Source: Amycolatopsis sp. FDAARGOS 1241
Lineage (GTDB): Bacteria > Actinomycetota > Actinomycetes > Mycobacteriales > Pseudonocardiaceae
Assembly (NCBI RefSeq): GCF_016889705.1
Contig: NZ_CP069526.1
Span: forward strand, 2,418,001-2,482,000
Length of the DNA: 64,000 nt
Direction: 5' to 3'
In this document: positions 8,575 to 17,509 of the stretch, one piece after another
Numbering within the stretch: position 1 is the first letter of the stretch
How the letters are laid out: each line of letters begins with the position of its first letter
Made by a program: the position numbers and the translations under genes
Notes under the pieces: model-generated
What the model saw: the letters and a program-made list of their open reading frames with translations, nothing else
Databases searched by the model: none
What the model was told of the DNA's origin: nothing

Positions 8575-9987
8575 ATGTCTTCAGCACGAGGGCGAACGAG
8601 AGTCCCGGCCCGATCGGCCGCCGCACTGGCGGCCGTGGTGGTGGCCGGCGGCGCGCTGACCGCCTGCGGCTCCGGTTCCGGTGACGGCGGCGACGGCACG
8701 CTGACCGTCTGGAGCATGGAAAACCAGTCAGACCGCGTCGCCGCGGCGCAGCGGATCGCGGATCAGTTCACCGCCCAGACCGGCGTGAAGGTGAAGATCG
8801 TCGGCCTCGACGAGGACCAGTTCAGCCAGCTGGTCACCTCGGCCGCGGCCGCCGGCAATCTGCCCGACGCGATCGGCGGGCTTTCGCTCACCGGCGTCAA
8901 CGAGATGGCCGTCAACGACCTCGTCGACACCGATGCCGCGGCCGCGGTGGTGAAGGACCTCGGCGCCGGCACCTTCTCGGGCCGCGCACTGGACATGGAC
9001 ACAAGCGGCGGCAAACAGCTGGCGGTGCCCTCGGACGGCTGGCCGCAGCTGCTGGTCTACCGCAAGGACCTCTTCACCAAGGCCGGCCTGCCGGCGCCCG
9101 ACTCGTTCGACAAGATCCGCCAGGCGGCGCAGAAATTGAACTCCCGGGACGTCGCCGGCATCTCGATCGCCACCGACCCCGGTGACGCCTTCACCCAGCA
9201 GACTTTCGAGGACTTCGCGCTGGGCAACGGCTGCCAGCTCGTGGACCGGACCGGGAAGGTGACCCTCGACAGCCCGGCGTGCGTCAACACCTTCTCCCTC
9301 TACAGCGACCTCGTGCACAGCTACTCCGTGCCCGGTGCGCAGAACGTCGACTCCACGCGGGCGACGTACTTCGCGGGCAAGGCCGCGATGACCGTCTGGT
9401 CCTCCTACCTGCTGCCCCAGCTGGCCGGGCTCCAGAAGGACGCCGCGCCCAGCTGCCCGCAGTGCCAGGCGGATCCCACGTTCCTCGCGAAGAACACCGG
9501 GTTCGTCACCGCCATCAAGGGACCCGACGGCTCGGCCGCGCAGAACTTCGGTGAGCTCGGCTCGTGGGTCATCACGCAAGGCGACCGGGCGGCGAACGCC
9601 CAGAAGTTCGTGAGCTACATGCTGGACCAGGGTTACGCCGGCTGGCTCGGGCTGGCGCCGCAGGGCAAGATCCCCGCTCGCACCGGCACCGCGTCGGAGC
9701 CCGGCAAGTTCACCAAGGCGTGGTCGGCCCTGCCGGTCGGCACGGACGCCAAGAAGCCGCTCAGCGCCGTGTACCCGGCGGAGGTGATCCAGGCGCTGCA
9801 GACGAGCCTGGACAGCTTCCAGCAGTGGGGCATTCCCCAGGGCCAGGGCGGACTGGCCGGTGCCTCACTGGCCGAACTGCCGGTGCCCAAGGCGGTCAGC
9901 GCGATGACCGGTGGCACCGTCGACCCCTCCGGCGCGGCGAAGCAGGCGAGCGCCGCGGTCCAGGACATCCAGAAATCACTGAAGTAG
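8575..9987 (+). CDS. ABC transporter sugar-binding lipoprotein
   Basis: 470 aa. A basic N-terminus and hydrophobic stretch end in the lipobox LTAC (Cys31), followed by a Gly/Ser/Asp linker, so the protein is lipid-anchored outside the membrane. The mature part is a family 1 extracellular solute-binding protein (GTLTVWSMENQSDRV; FAGKAAMTVWSSYL). AAAGGAG lies seven bases before the ATG. It heads an operon with two permeases. No ATP-binding subunit is present in the window, so import probably uses a shared MsiK-like ATPase encoded elsewhere, as is common for actinomycete sugar importers. Confidence 0.92.
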   Translation: MSSARGRTRVPARSAAALAAVVVAGGALTACGSGSGDGGDGTLTVWSMENQSDRVAAAQRIADQFTAQTGVKVKIVGLDEDQFSQLVTSAAAAGNLPDAIGGLSLTGVNEMAVNDLVDTDAAAAVVKDLGAGTFSGRALDMDTSGGKQLAVPSDGWPQLLVYRKDLFTKAGLPAPDSFDKIRQAAQKLNSRDVAGISIATDPGDAFTQQTFEDFALGNGCQLVDRTGKVTLDSPACVNTFSLYSDLVHSYSVPGAQNVDSTRATYFAGKAAMTVWSSYLLPQLAGLQKDAAPSCPQCQADPTFLAKNTGFVTAIKGPDGSAAQNFGELGSWVITQGDRAANAQKFVSYMLDQGYAGWLGLAPQGKIPARTGTASEPGKFTKAWSALPVGTDAKKPLSAVYPAEVIQALQTSLDSFQQWGIPQGQGGLAGASLAELPVPKAVSAMTGGTVDPSGAAKQASAAVQDIQKSLK

Positions 9988-9997
9988 GGAAAAGCGG

Positions 9998-10999
9998 ATG
10001 ACCTCGGCGCACACCGTCCGGAACCGGCCCGCCTCCGCGGAGCCGACCGGCCGGCCCCCACGGCGGCGAGCGCTCACCCTGCGGCAGCAGGAGAGCAGGG
10101 CCGGGCTGGTCCTGCTCTCCCCGACGCTGATCATCGTGCTGGTGGTCGTCGTCCTGCCCGTGGTGTGGACGATCGTCCTGGCGTTCCAGCGGCTGCGCCT
10201 GGCGACGCTGCAACGCGAAGGCATCTTCGGGCGCTTCACGCTGCAGAACTTCGCGAAGGTGCTCGGTTCCGCGGACATGTGGAGCTCGCTCGTCACCACG
10301 CTGGTCTACACCGTCGGCGGGACGGTGCTGTCACTGGCGCTCGGGCTGGTCGCGGCGCTCGCGCTGCGCAAACCGTTCCGCGGCAGGGGGTTACTGCGCA
10401 GCGCGATGCTGCTGCCCTACGTCTCGCCGGTCGTGGCGGCCACTTTCGTCTGGGAGATCATGCTCAGCCCCCAGTTCGGTGTGGTGAACGCGTGGGGCAA
10501 GAGCGTCTTCGGCTGGGACAAGCCGGTGGCTTTCCTCAGCCAGCAGACCTCGACGCTCTCGCTCTTCGGCTGGCACGTGCACGTGCCGCTGGCGCTGCTG
10601 GTGGTGATCGCGTTCGAAGGCTGGCGCTACTTCCCCTTCACGTTCCTGTTCCTCATGGCGCGGCTGCAGGCCGTACCCGGGGAGCTGGAGGAGGCCGCGC
10701 TGGTCGACGGCGCCACCCCGACGCAGCGCTTCCGGCACATCCTGCTGCCACAGCTGTACCCGGTGCTCGCGCTGCTTTCGGTGCTGCGGTTCATCCTCAC
10801 GTTCAACAAGTTCGACGACGTCTACCTGCTCACCGGCGGCGGGGCCGGCACGGACGTGCTGAGCGTGCGGGTCTACGACTTCCTCACCGCCCAGTTCGAC
10901 ATCGGCGGCGCGGCCGCGCAGGCGCTGGTGCTCGCGGTGGTGCTGGTCGTGTTCCTGGCCGTCTACCTGAAGTTCTTCGCCCCGGAGGATCGCGCGTGA
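9998..10999 (+). CDS. ABC sugar permease, MalF-type
   Basis: 333 aa with about six membrane helices after a basic cytoplasmic leader. The EAA loop that docks the ATPase is ELEEAALVDGATPTQRF near residue 230. It lies 10 bp after the binding-protein gene and overlaps the second permease by 4 bp, so the three are one unit. The partner is the MalG-type permease directly downstream. Confidence 0.92.
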   Translation: MTSAHTVRNRPASAEPTGRPPRRRALTLRQQESRAGLVLLSPTLIIVLVVVVLPVVWTIVLAFQRLRLATLQREGIFGRFTLQNFAKVLGSADMWSSLVTTLVYTVGGTVLSLALGLVAALALRKPFRGRGLLRSAMLLPYVSPVVAATFVWEIMLSPQFGVVNAWGKSVFGWDKPVAFLSQQTSTLSLFGWHVHVPLALLVVIAFEGWRYFPFTFLFLMARLQAVPGELEEAALVDGATPTQRFRHILLPQLYPVLALLSVLRFILTFNKFDDVYLLTGGGAGTDVLSVRVYDFLTAQFDIGGAAAQALVLAVVLVVFLAVYLKFFAPEDRA

Positions 11000-11862
11000 A
11001 CCGGATGACCTTCGAAACCCGCCTGTTCGGGGTGCTCCGCTGGGTCACGATCGTGCTGTTCGCGATCGCGACGCTGTTCCCCTTCTACTACATGGCCCTG
11101 CTTTCGGTGCGCTCCCAGGACTCGCTGCTGCAGCACCCCGGCGACATCCTGCCGAAGCTCTCGGACTTCACCGTCTCCACCTACACCACGGTGCTCGAGT
11201 CCGTGGCCGACGGAGGCGATGGACTGCTGAGCCTGCTCGGCAATTCGGCTCTGGTCGCGGTCGGCACGGTGCTCGTCACGCTGGCCCTGTCGCTGCCGGG
11301 TGCGTATGCGGCCAGCCGGCTGCGCTTCGCGGGGCGCAAGCAGGTGCACTTCCTGTTCTTGGCGGTCTACCTGTTTCCGTCTATCCTTCTGGCGATCCCG
11401 CTGTTCGTCGTGTTCAGCAAGGCGGGCCTGCGCGACTCTCTGGTGGGGCTCCTGGTGGTGTACGTGGCTCAGGCGCTGCCGGTGTCGATCTACATGCTGC
11501 GCAACTACCTCACCACGATCCCGGAGAGCATCGAGGAAGCGGCCGCGATCGACGGCAACGGCCGGCTGGGCACGATGTGGCGGGTGACGCTGCCGCTGGC
11601 GGCGCCGTCGATCGTCGCCACTGGTCTGTACGTGTTCATGATCGCGTGGAACGAGTTCCTCTTCGCGCTGCTGTTCCTCGTCGAGGACCGCTCGAAGTGG
11701 ACGGTGTCGCTGGGGCTGTCCCAGCTGGCGGGCGGGCTCGAAGTGCCGAAGACGGTGCTGATGGCCGGGTCGGTCGTGCTGACGATCCCGATCGTGATCC
11801 TGTTCTTCGCGGCGGAGCGGCTGCTGTCCGAGGGGCTCACCACGGGCGCGGAAAAGGGGTAG
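10996..11862 (+). CDS. ABC sugar permease, MalG-type
   Basis: 288 aa, six predicted membrane helices, EAA loop IEEAAAIDGNGRLGTMWRV near residue 185 and the family ending ERLLSEGLTTGAEKG. The GTG start at 10996 overlaps the previous stop (GTGA) and follows GGAGG at a good distance; an ATG three codons later is the alternative. Forms the membrane channel with the preceding permease. Confidence 0.92.
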   Translation: MNRMTFETRLFGVLRWVTIVLFAIATLFPFYYMALLSVRSQDSLLQHPGDILPKLSDFTVSTYTTVLESVADGGDGLLSLLGNSALVAVGTVLVTLALSLPGAYAASRLRFAGRKQVHFLFLAVYLFPSILLAIPLFVVFSKAGLRDSLVGLLVVYVAQALPVSIYMLRNYLTTIPESIEEAAAIDGNGRLGTMWRVTLPLAAPSIVATGLYVFMIAWNEFLFALLFLVEDRSKWTVSLGLSQLAGGLEVPKTVLMAGSVVLTIPIVILFFAAERLLSEGLTTGAEKG

Positions 11863-11883
11863 GAGATCACTACAGTTGCACCG

Positions 11884-13044
11884 GTGACGATGTCTTCCGG
11901 TTACCTGCTTTGGTTGGTCCGCACGGGAAGGGCGCGCACGCGCGCCGACCTGCAGCAGCACACGGGGCTGTCGCGGTCGACCGTGCAGCAGCGCCTGAAG
12001 CCGTTGTTCGACCACGGGTACCTGCGTTCCCACGGCACCGAGGATTCGACGGGCGGCCGTCCGTCCGTGCTGCTCGAGTTCACCGACGAAGGCGTCGTGC
12101 TCGCCGCCGATCTCGACACGGCGGACGCGCGCCTGGCCGTCGTCGACCTCGAGGGCCGGCGGCTGGCCGAGGAGCGCATCGACCTCGAGGTGGCCGCAGG
12201 CCCGGTTCCGGTGCTCGACACGCTCGACGCCCGGTTCCGCGCGCTGATCGAACAGACCGGCCGCCCATCGGCCCAGGTGCGGGGCATCGGTGTCGGGGTG
12301 CCAGGACCGGTCGAGTTCGAGACAGGCACCGTGCGCCAGCCGCCGATCATGCCCGGCTGGGACGGCTACTCGATCGCCGATGACCTCGCCGGTCGCTGGG
12401 CCGTGCCGGTGCTGGTGGACAACGACGCGAACATCATGGCGCTGGGCGAACACACCCAGCACTACCCGGACGCGTCACCGCTGGTGCTGGTCAAGGTTTC
12501 CGCGGGCATCGGGTCGGGGCTGGTGTTCAACGGCGGGCTGCTGCGCGGCGTCGACGGCGGCGCCGGCGACATCGGGCACATCCGCCTGCCCGGCCACGAC
12601 GACGCGGTCTGCATGTGCGGCTCGCGCGGCTGCCTCGCGGCCGTGGCGAGCGGGGGCGCGCTGGCGCGGCGGCTCACCGAGCGCGGGGTGCCGGCCACGT
12701 CGAGTCGCGAGCTGGCCGCGCACCTGGCCGCGGGACGCCCCGAGGCGGTGGAGCTCGCCCGCGAGGCCGGCCGGCTCGTCGGTGAGGTCCTGACCACGGT
12801 CGTGTGCATGGTGAACCCCGAGGTGCTCGTGATCGCCGGCGACCTCGCCGACACGCACTTCGTGACCGGTGTCCGCGAGGTCATCTACCAGAAGGCGTTG
12901 CCCCGGGCGACGCGGCACCTGCAGGTGACCAGCAGCAGCCTCGGGGAGCTCGCCGGCCTCTACGGTGCCCACGCGATGGTGCTCGACGCCGCGTACGCCC
13001 CGGCGGCCGTCGACGAGCGGCTGGCGAGGGAAGGGATGTCGTGA
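11884..13044 (+). CDS. ROK-family transcriptional regulator
   Basis: 386 aa. N-terminal winged helix (ADLQQHTGLSRSTVQQRLKPL), then a ROK sugar-kinase-like domain with IGVGVPGPVEFETG, VLVDNDANIMALGEH (active-site Asp region) and the zinc motif CMCGSRGC near residue 245. ROK regulators of the NagC/XylR type repress sugar operons and release DNA when sugar binds. It follows the importer by 21 bp and is coupled to the oxidoreductase gene after it, so it most likely controls the whole 3.4-13.9 kb cluster, including the boxes near 8.45-8.51 kb. Confidence 0.88.
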   Translation: MTMSSGYLLWLVRTGRARTRADLQQHTGLSRSTVQQRLKPLFDHGYLRSHGTEDSTGGRPSVLLEFTDEGVVLAADLDTADARLAVVDLEGRRLAEERIDLEVAAGPVPVLDTLDARFRALIEQTGRPSAQVRGIGVGVPGPVEFETGTVRQPPIMPGWDGYSIADDLAGRWAVPVLVDNDANIMALGEHTQHYPDASPLVLVKVSAGIGSGLVFNGGLLRGVDGGAGDIGHIRLPGHDDAVCMCGSRGCLAAVASGGALARRLTERGVPATSSRELAAHLAAGRPEAVELAREAGRLVGEVLTTVVCMVNPEVLVIAGDLADTHFVTGVREVIYQKALPRATRHLQVTSSSLGELAGLYGAHAMVLDAAYAPAAVDERLAREGMS

Positions 13045-13919
13045 CCGAACCCGTCCGGATCGGCCTCGTCGGCGCGGGGCCGTGGGCGCACACCATGCAC
13101 GCGCCGACGTTCGCCGCCGGACCGGACACCACGTTGACCGCCGTGTACGCCCGGCGTGCCGAAGCTGCCGGGGAACTCGCGGCTGCCCACGGCGCGAAGG
13201 GCACCACTGACTTCGACGAGCTGCTCGGCGAATGCGAGGCCGTGGCGTTCGCGGTGCGGCCGGACGTCCAGGCCGCACTGGCACAGCGCGCGGCCCGCGC
13301 CGGAAAGGCGGTGTTGCTGGAGAAGCCGGTGGCGCTCACTGTACCGGCGGCCCGCGAACTCGCCGAAGCCGTCGAAGCCGCGGGTGTGGTGAGCCAGCTG
13401 GTCCTGACCAAGCGGTACCTCCCGGAAACCCGGCGGTTCATCGAACGCGCCCGGGCGTTCGACGCCGTGGGCGCGCGCTCGTGCTACCTCCACGGTGCTT
13501 TCCTGGGCGGCGACCTGGCCACGGGGTGGCGCCTGGAGCACGGTGCCCTGCCGGATCTCGGCCCGCACCTGCTCGACCTCCTCGAAACGACCCTCGGCCC
13601 GATCGGCGAGATCCGGGCCGCCGGTGACTCGACCCGGTGGATCGAGCTGACGTGCCGGCACGAGAGCGGCGCCGTCAGCCAGGCGTCGCTGTCCGGCGTG
13701 ATCGGTCTCGACCGCGCCCGCACCACTGTCGAACTCTTCGGCGCCGTCGGCGCACTCGGCTACGACACGGCGACGATCGACCACAGCGCAGCCTGGCCGA
13801 TCCTGCGGGCCGAGTTCGCCGCCGCGGTGCGCACGGGCCGCTCGCCCGAGCTGGACGTGTGGCGAGGGGTGCGGTTGCAGGAGCTGATCGCCCAGGCCGA
13901 GGAGTCGCTCGCCGCCTGA
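13041..13919 (+). CDS. Gfo/Idh/MocA-family oxidoreductase
   Basis: 292 aa. NAD(P)-binding fold at the start (RIGLVGAGPWAHTMHAPTFA) and the family EKPVALT motif near residue 95, whose Lys is catalytic in relatives. Second domain contains HGALPDLGPHLLDLL, in which the His is near the usual active-site position. The GTG start overlaps the ROK stop by 3 bases. Likely oxidises or reduces a sugar or inositol derivative, complementing the MDR dehydrogenase on the other side of the cluster. Confidence 0.85.
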   Translation: MTEPVRIGLVGAGPWAHTMHAPTFAAGPDTTLTAVYARRAEAAGELAAAHGAKGTTDFDELLGECEAVAFAVRPDVQAALAQRAARAGKAVLLEKPVALTVPAARELAEAVEAAGVVSQLVLTKRYLPETRRFIERARAFDAVGARSCYLHGAFLGGDLATGWRLEHGALPDLGPHLLDLLETTLGPIGEIRAAGDSTRWIELTCRHESGAVSQASLSGVIGLDRARTTVELFGAVGALGYDTATIDHSAAWPILRAEFAAAVRTGRSPELDVWRGVRLQELIAQAEESLAA

Positions 13920-13943
13920 CGCTGTCACGTCCGCCGCGCCCGC

Positions 13944-14490
13944 GTGGTCTGGTCCGCACGAACGAACGAGAACTCCGGACCGGTGCCGTCGTCGTCTTCG
14001 GCGGGGTGGGTGTTCGAGGTCGCGTACGCGATCGCCGGGTCGCCACCCGGGCCGATTCCGTTGCTGGTGGGCCTTTCGGCCGTGGCGACGAGGGCGGCGG
14101 CGCTACTGCGGAAACGCGCGGTCGTGCTCGGCGGGGTCACCGCGGTGCTGCTCGCCGCGGACTTCGGGGGCGCGGTGGCCGACCGGTTCGGCGGGCTGGG
14201 CGCCCCGGGGACTAGCGGCGTCACCTGGGGCGGCTGGAGCAGCTTCACCACCTACACCGGCACGCTCGTGCCGTAGCTGCCCTCCCGCTCGTCGCACCGC
14301 TCGCCGTCGTGGCGACGATCACGGAGACCGTCCTGTGCGCGTGGCTGCTCAGCGGCAGTGGCGCGACGCTGGGCCGCGCGCACGTCGGCCGCGGTGCTGG
14401 CCGTGTTCTGCGTGGCGATGCTGACCACGGTCGGTGGCGCCGCGGTGGCGAAGAACGCGGTACCGGTGCCGGCCGGCGGTGCGCTCGTCC
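13944..14490 (+). pseudogene. Possible decayed small membrane protein
   Basis: Hydrophobic segments occur in three frames: IPLLVGLSAVATRAAALL (13944 frame), ATITETVLCAWLLSGSGATL (about 14309) and AAVLAVFCVAMLTTVGGAAV (about 14400). Together they could be one 4-helix membrane protein broken by frameshifts. No family is recognised. A 110-aa open frame at 13944-14276 could alternatively be a real short protein. The remainder to 14694 shows nothing further. Confidence 0.3.
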
Positions 14491-14694
14491 TGGGGCCGGT
14501 CCCGGTGCGGCGCACGGGTGGCCCGATCCCGGGAAACGCGGCCACGCCACCGGCGTCCGGTGACCGACGCGCGCAACCGTTGCGGCTGTGGGCACCGGCG
14601 AAGCGGCCACTGTCCACTCTGTCCAGTGGGAAGAACCGGCGCGACGTCTTCGGGGTCGCCGGGACGCTGCCCGACGACCCCGAGACGGGCGCGG

Positions 14695-15117
14695 TCAGGC
14701 TGTTGCCGCGCGCGCGGCGAAGCGCCGGTCCCGCAGCAGGGCCAGCGGGATCGGCAGGAGGCCGAGCACGCCCACCACGGCGTTGGCAGTCGTGAGGAGC
14801 ACCAGCTGGCCCGCGCTGTCGGTCATGGTCTCGAACAGGTGGAAGAAGAAGTGCGGCACCGCGAACACCGAGTACGCCACCGCCGCGGGCACGACGTAGT
14901 GCGTTTTCGGCTTGATCAGCGCGATCAGCAGCAGTGCGCCGATCCCCAGCAGCGCGCCCCCGAAGTCGTGGGCGAAGTGGTCGCTGAACGGCGGGTTCAG
15001 GTTCACGGTCGGGACGTTGTCGTAGAAGCCCTGCGGAGCGAACTGGTTCCAGCCGCCCACGATCAGCGCTTCGAGGAGCAGGATCGCGAGCGCGATCCGG
15101 ATCATAAGGGTGTACAT
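14695..15117 (-). CDS. Small four-helix membrane protein
   Basis: 140 aa, four hydrophobic helices: LMIRIALAILLLEALIVGGW, the GGALLGIGALLLIALI region, the VAYSVFAVPHFFFHLFE region and the NAVVGVLGLLPIPLALL end. The conserved-looking HDFGG and HFFFHLFE could bind a metal or quinone, but I recognise only the general DoxX/DUF-type shape. Start at 15117 is supported by AAAGGAAAA upstream; the longer frame is Arg/His-rich and not believable. It lies 217 bp downstream of an SDR gene on the same strand. Confidence 0.7.
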   Translation of the reverse strand: MYTLMIRIALAILLLEALIVGGWNQFAPQGFYDNVPTVNLNPPFSDHFAHDFGGALLGIGALLLIALIKPKTHYVVPAAVAYSVFAVPHFFFHLFETMTDSAGQLVLLTTANAVVGVLGLLPIPLALLRDRRFAARAATA

Positions 15118-15334
15118 GGGTTTTCCTTTCCCCGGCGAGCAAGCCGGTACGGCGGTGGGGTGGCGATGACGGTGCCGGTCTCGTCCACTGTGGATAATTG
15201 CCGCGCGCATGGCCACCGGGACGCCGGGCCACGGCCCGGAGACCCGCGGCGGCACCGCGAGGTCGACCCCGCCGGTGCCGGGCAGCACGAGCATCGCCGT
15301 GCGCCGGGTGCGAGTGGGATTGCGGTCATCGGGC

Positions 15335-16093
15335 TCACACTCGGCCGGCTTCCCGCCGGACCCGGTTCAGGTACTCTTCGAACGTGCGCTCGCTGCGCGT
15401 GTACTCGGCTTTCGGCAGCAGCGCGCCGCCGGTCATCGCCTTGCCGACCGCGCCCGGCAGCTTCACGGGGATGACGATCTTGCGTGACCCGCGAGCCTTG
15501 ACCAGGCGGCGGGTCATGTCGCCCATCTGCAGCTGCTCGGGGCCGGCCAGCTCGCGCGCGTAGCCCGCGGGGGCCTTGCCGACGTGCGCGGTCAGCGTGT
15601 TCGCCACCTCCTGCGCGGACACGGGCTGCGACAGTTCGCTCGGTACGACCACGAACGGCCCGCGCGCGCCTTCGAGCAGCGGCTCCGGGAACTCGTGGAA
15701 CTGCGTGGCCCGCAGGATCGTCCACGGCACCGGTCCCTGCCGGACGAGCTCTTCCTGCTTGCGCTTGCCGTAGTAGTAACCGAGGTCGACGTCGTCGATG
15801 CCGACGATCGAGAGTGCCACCACGTGCCGCACCCCGGCCGAGGCGGCGGCCTCGAGCAGGTTGCGCGTGGCAGCGGCGAAGAACGCGACCGCCGGCTTCT
15901 TCCGCACCGCCACGACGTTCGTGACGTCGACGACCTCGTCGCACCCCGTCAGCTTCCCGGCCAGCCCTTCGCCCGTGGTCAGGTCGACGCCGCGCGATCG
16001 CGCCAGCACCACCGGCTCGTGCCCGGCCGCGGTGAGTCCCTGCACCACCAGCGTGCCGATCATGCCGGTCCCCCCGGCGACTGCCACTCGCAT
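15335..16093 (-). CDS. NmrA-like atypical SDR (NAD(P)-binding)
   Basis: 252 aa. Begins with the dinucleotide motif VAVAGGTGMIGTLVVQGL. GYYYGKRKQEELV is in the position of the SDR YxxxK segment, and WTILRATQFHEF is typical of NmrA/LadD-like proteins. These act as NAD(P)H-linked reductases or redox sensors. The ATG at 16093 fits the family start; an upstream GTG would add 12 residues. A 31-bp palindrome 93 bp upstream probably controls it. Confidence 0.8.
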   Translation of the reverse strand: MRVAVAGGTGMIGTLVVQGLTAAGHEPVVLARSRGVDLTTGEGLAGKLTGCDEVVDVTNVVAVRKKPAVAFFAAATRNLLEAAASAGVRHVVALSIVGIDDVDLGYYYGKRKQEELVRQGPVPWTILRATQFHEFPEPLLEGARGPFVVVPSELSQPVSAQEVANTLTAHVGKAPAGYARELAGPEQLQMGDMTRRLVKARGSRKIVIPVKLPGAVGKAMTGGALLPKAEYTRSERTFEEYLNRVRREAGRV

Positions 16094-16185
16094 CGGTCTA
16101 ACCCCCGTTTCCTCTCGGGTGTGGATCACTGCCCAGACTGCGCAGCCGCGTAGAACGTGACAGCCGGTCGCGGTGACCCATCCCT

Positions 16186-16216
16186 CGACTGACCGAATGA
16201 GAAATTCGGTCAGTCG
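16186..16216. promoter_or_regulatory. 31-bp TetR-type palindrome
   Basis: Two perfect 13-base arms (left CGACTGACCGAAT) separated by five bases. The form, an ACCGA-ending palindrome of roughly 30 bp, is what TetR-family repressors bind. It lies between the SDR gene on the minus strand and gene relics on the plus strand. No TetR gene is found within this window, so the operator looks orphaned or its repressor has been lost. Confidence 0.6.
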
Positions 16217-16232
16217 GTTCTACGCTCGCCGC

Positions 16233-16480
16233 ATGACCATCGAACAGGACCGGCGCGCACTCGTCGTCGGAGTGGGGATCAGCGGCACCCGTTTTCCCGC
16301 GGTGGCGGGAGATCTTCGACTACGCGCGCCCGCGGACGTGCCCTCGGCGACGGTGCACCCGCCCGTGATCGTGCGCACCGCATCATGGCGTTCGAAGAGT
16401 TCCTGCGGTACCTGCGCGGTTCCGGTGACGTGTGGTACGCGACGCTGCCGCAGGTGTGCCGCGTGAACCGGTCCAGCCGG
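16233..16480 (+). pseudogene. Gene relics: short nucleotide-binding start and deacetylase tail
   Basis: An ATG at 16233 opens MTIEQDRRALVVGVGISG, like a Rossmann start, then coherence is lost. From about 16350 the text VHPPVI (frame 1) followed by RIMAFEEFLRYLRGSGDVWY (another frame) strongly resembles the C-terminal end of a polysaccharide deacetylase. Both are short, frameshifted and adjacent, so I read them as debris of one or two genes once driven from the palindrome just upstream. Confidence 0.4.
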
Positions 16481-16601
16481 GGGAGTGCGAAGTGGACTAC
16501 CGGTCGCCCGGCGTTGCGGCCTAGCTTGGGGTCATGACACACGTGATCGACTCGCCGCCGCGGGGGCTCTCGCGGGCCGGGCGCTGAACAGGGGGACGAC
16601 G

Positions 16602-17453
16602 ATGCGGATCTTCCTCGCCGGGGCGTCCGGCGTGGTCGGCCGGCGGCTGGTGCCGGAGCTGCTCGCCGCGGGCCACGAGGTGGTCGGGCTCGCGCGTGGC
16701 CAGGCGTCGGCCGACACCATCACCGGGCTGGGGGCGCACGCGGTGCTGGGCGACGTGTACGACGCGCCGGGCCTCGCGGGGGCCGTCGCCGCCGCGCGGC
16801 CGGACGTCGTGGTGCACCAGCTGACCGACCTCGCGGCCGGCGACCGGGCCGCGAACTCCAGGCTGCGGACGGTCGGCACGCGCAATCTGGTCGACGCCGC
16901 CCGAGCCGCGGGCGTGCGGCGGATGGTCGCGCAGAGCATTTCGTGGGCATACGAACCGGGCGCCGCGCCGGCCGCGGAGGGCGTCCCGCTCGACCTGCAC
17001 GGCGCGCCCGACCGCGTCGCCACCGTGACGGGCGTGGCGGACCTGGAGACCGCCGTCGCCGAGCTGCCGGAGTGGGTCGTGCTGCGCTACGGCACCCTCT
17101 ACGGCCCCGGCACCTGGTACACCGCCGGCGGCCTCATGGCCCAGCTCGCCGCGGCCGGCCGGCTACCCGCCAACGCGGACGTCACGAGCTTCGTCCACGT
17201 CGACGACGCCGCCTCGGCCGCCCTCGCGGCCCTCACCTGGCCGACCGGCGCGGTCAACGTCTGCGACGACGACCCCGCGCCGGGCGTCGAGTGGGTGCCG
17301 GTGTTCTGCGCTGCGATCGGTGAGCCGGCACCGGCGCCGGCCGAGGGGGAGCGCACCGGGTGGGCGCGCGGCGCGGACAACCGGAAGGCCCGCAAGGAAC
17401 TCGGCTGGGTACCGGCGTGGCCGTCGTGGCGCGACGGTTTCGCGAAGGCCTGA
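16602..17453 (+). CDS. NAD-dependent epimerase/dehydratase-like SDR
   Basis: 283 aa extended-SDR protein. It starts MRIFLAGASGVVGRRLVPEL with the GxxGxxG motif; RYGTLYGPGTWY and TSFVHVDDAASAALAAL are the usual substrate-side motifs, and it ends RKARKELGWVPAWPSWRDGF as in nucleotide-sugar epimerases. The active-site YxxxK is not obvious (AQSISWAYEP), so activity is uncertain. Start chosen at 16602, with AGGGGGA upstream, rather than 39 codons earlier in non-homologous sequence. Confidence 0.8.
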   Translation: MRIFLAGASGVVGRRLVPELLAAGHEVVGLARGQASADTITGLGAHAVLGDVYDAPGLAGAVAAARPDVVVHQLTDLAAGDRAANSRLRTVGTRNLVDAARAAGVRRMVAQSISWAYEPGAAPAAEGVPLDLHGAPDRVATVTGVADLETAVAELPEWVVLRYGTLYGPGTWYTAGGLMAQLAAAGRLPANADVTSFVHVDDAASAALAALTWPTGAVNVCDDDPAPGVEWVPVFCAAIGEPAPAPAEGERTGWARGADNRKARKELGWVPAWPSWRDGFAKA

Positions 17454-17509
17454 CCGGCTGCCGGTGCACCGAAGTTCAGCGATCAGGTGCCGAAGTGCCT
17501 GATGGGGGG

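Noticed and set aside
10963..12462. 499-aa open frame on the minus strand
   Set aside because: Antisense to the ABC permease and ROK genes. Composition rich in Arg, Gln and His with no motif: a GC-skew shadow.
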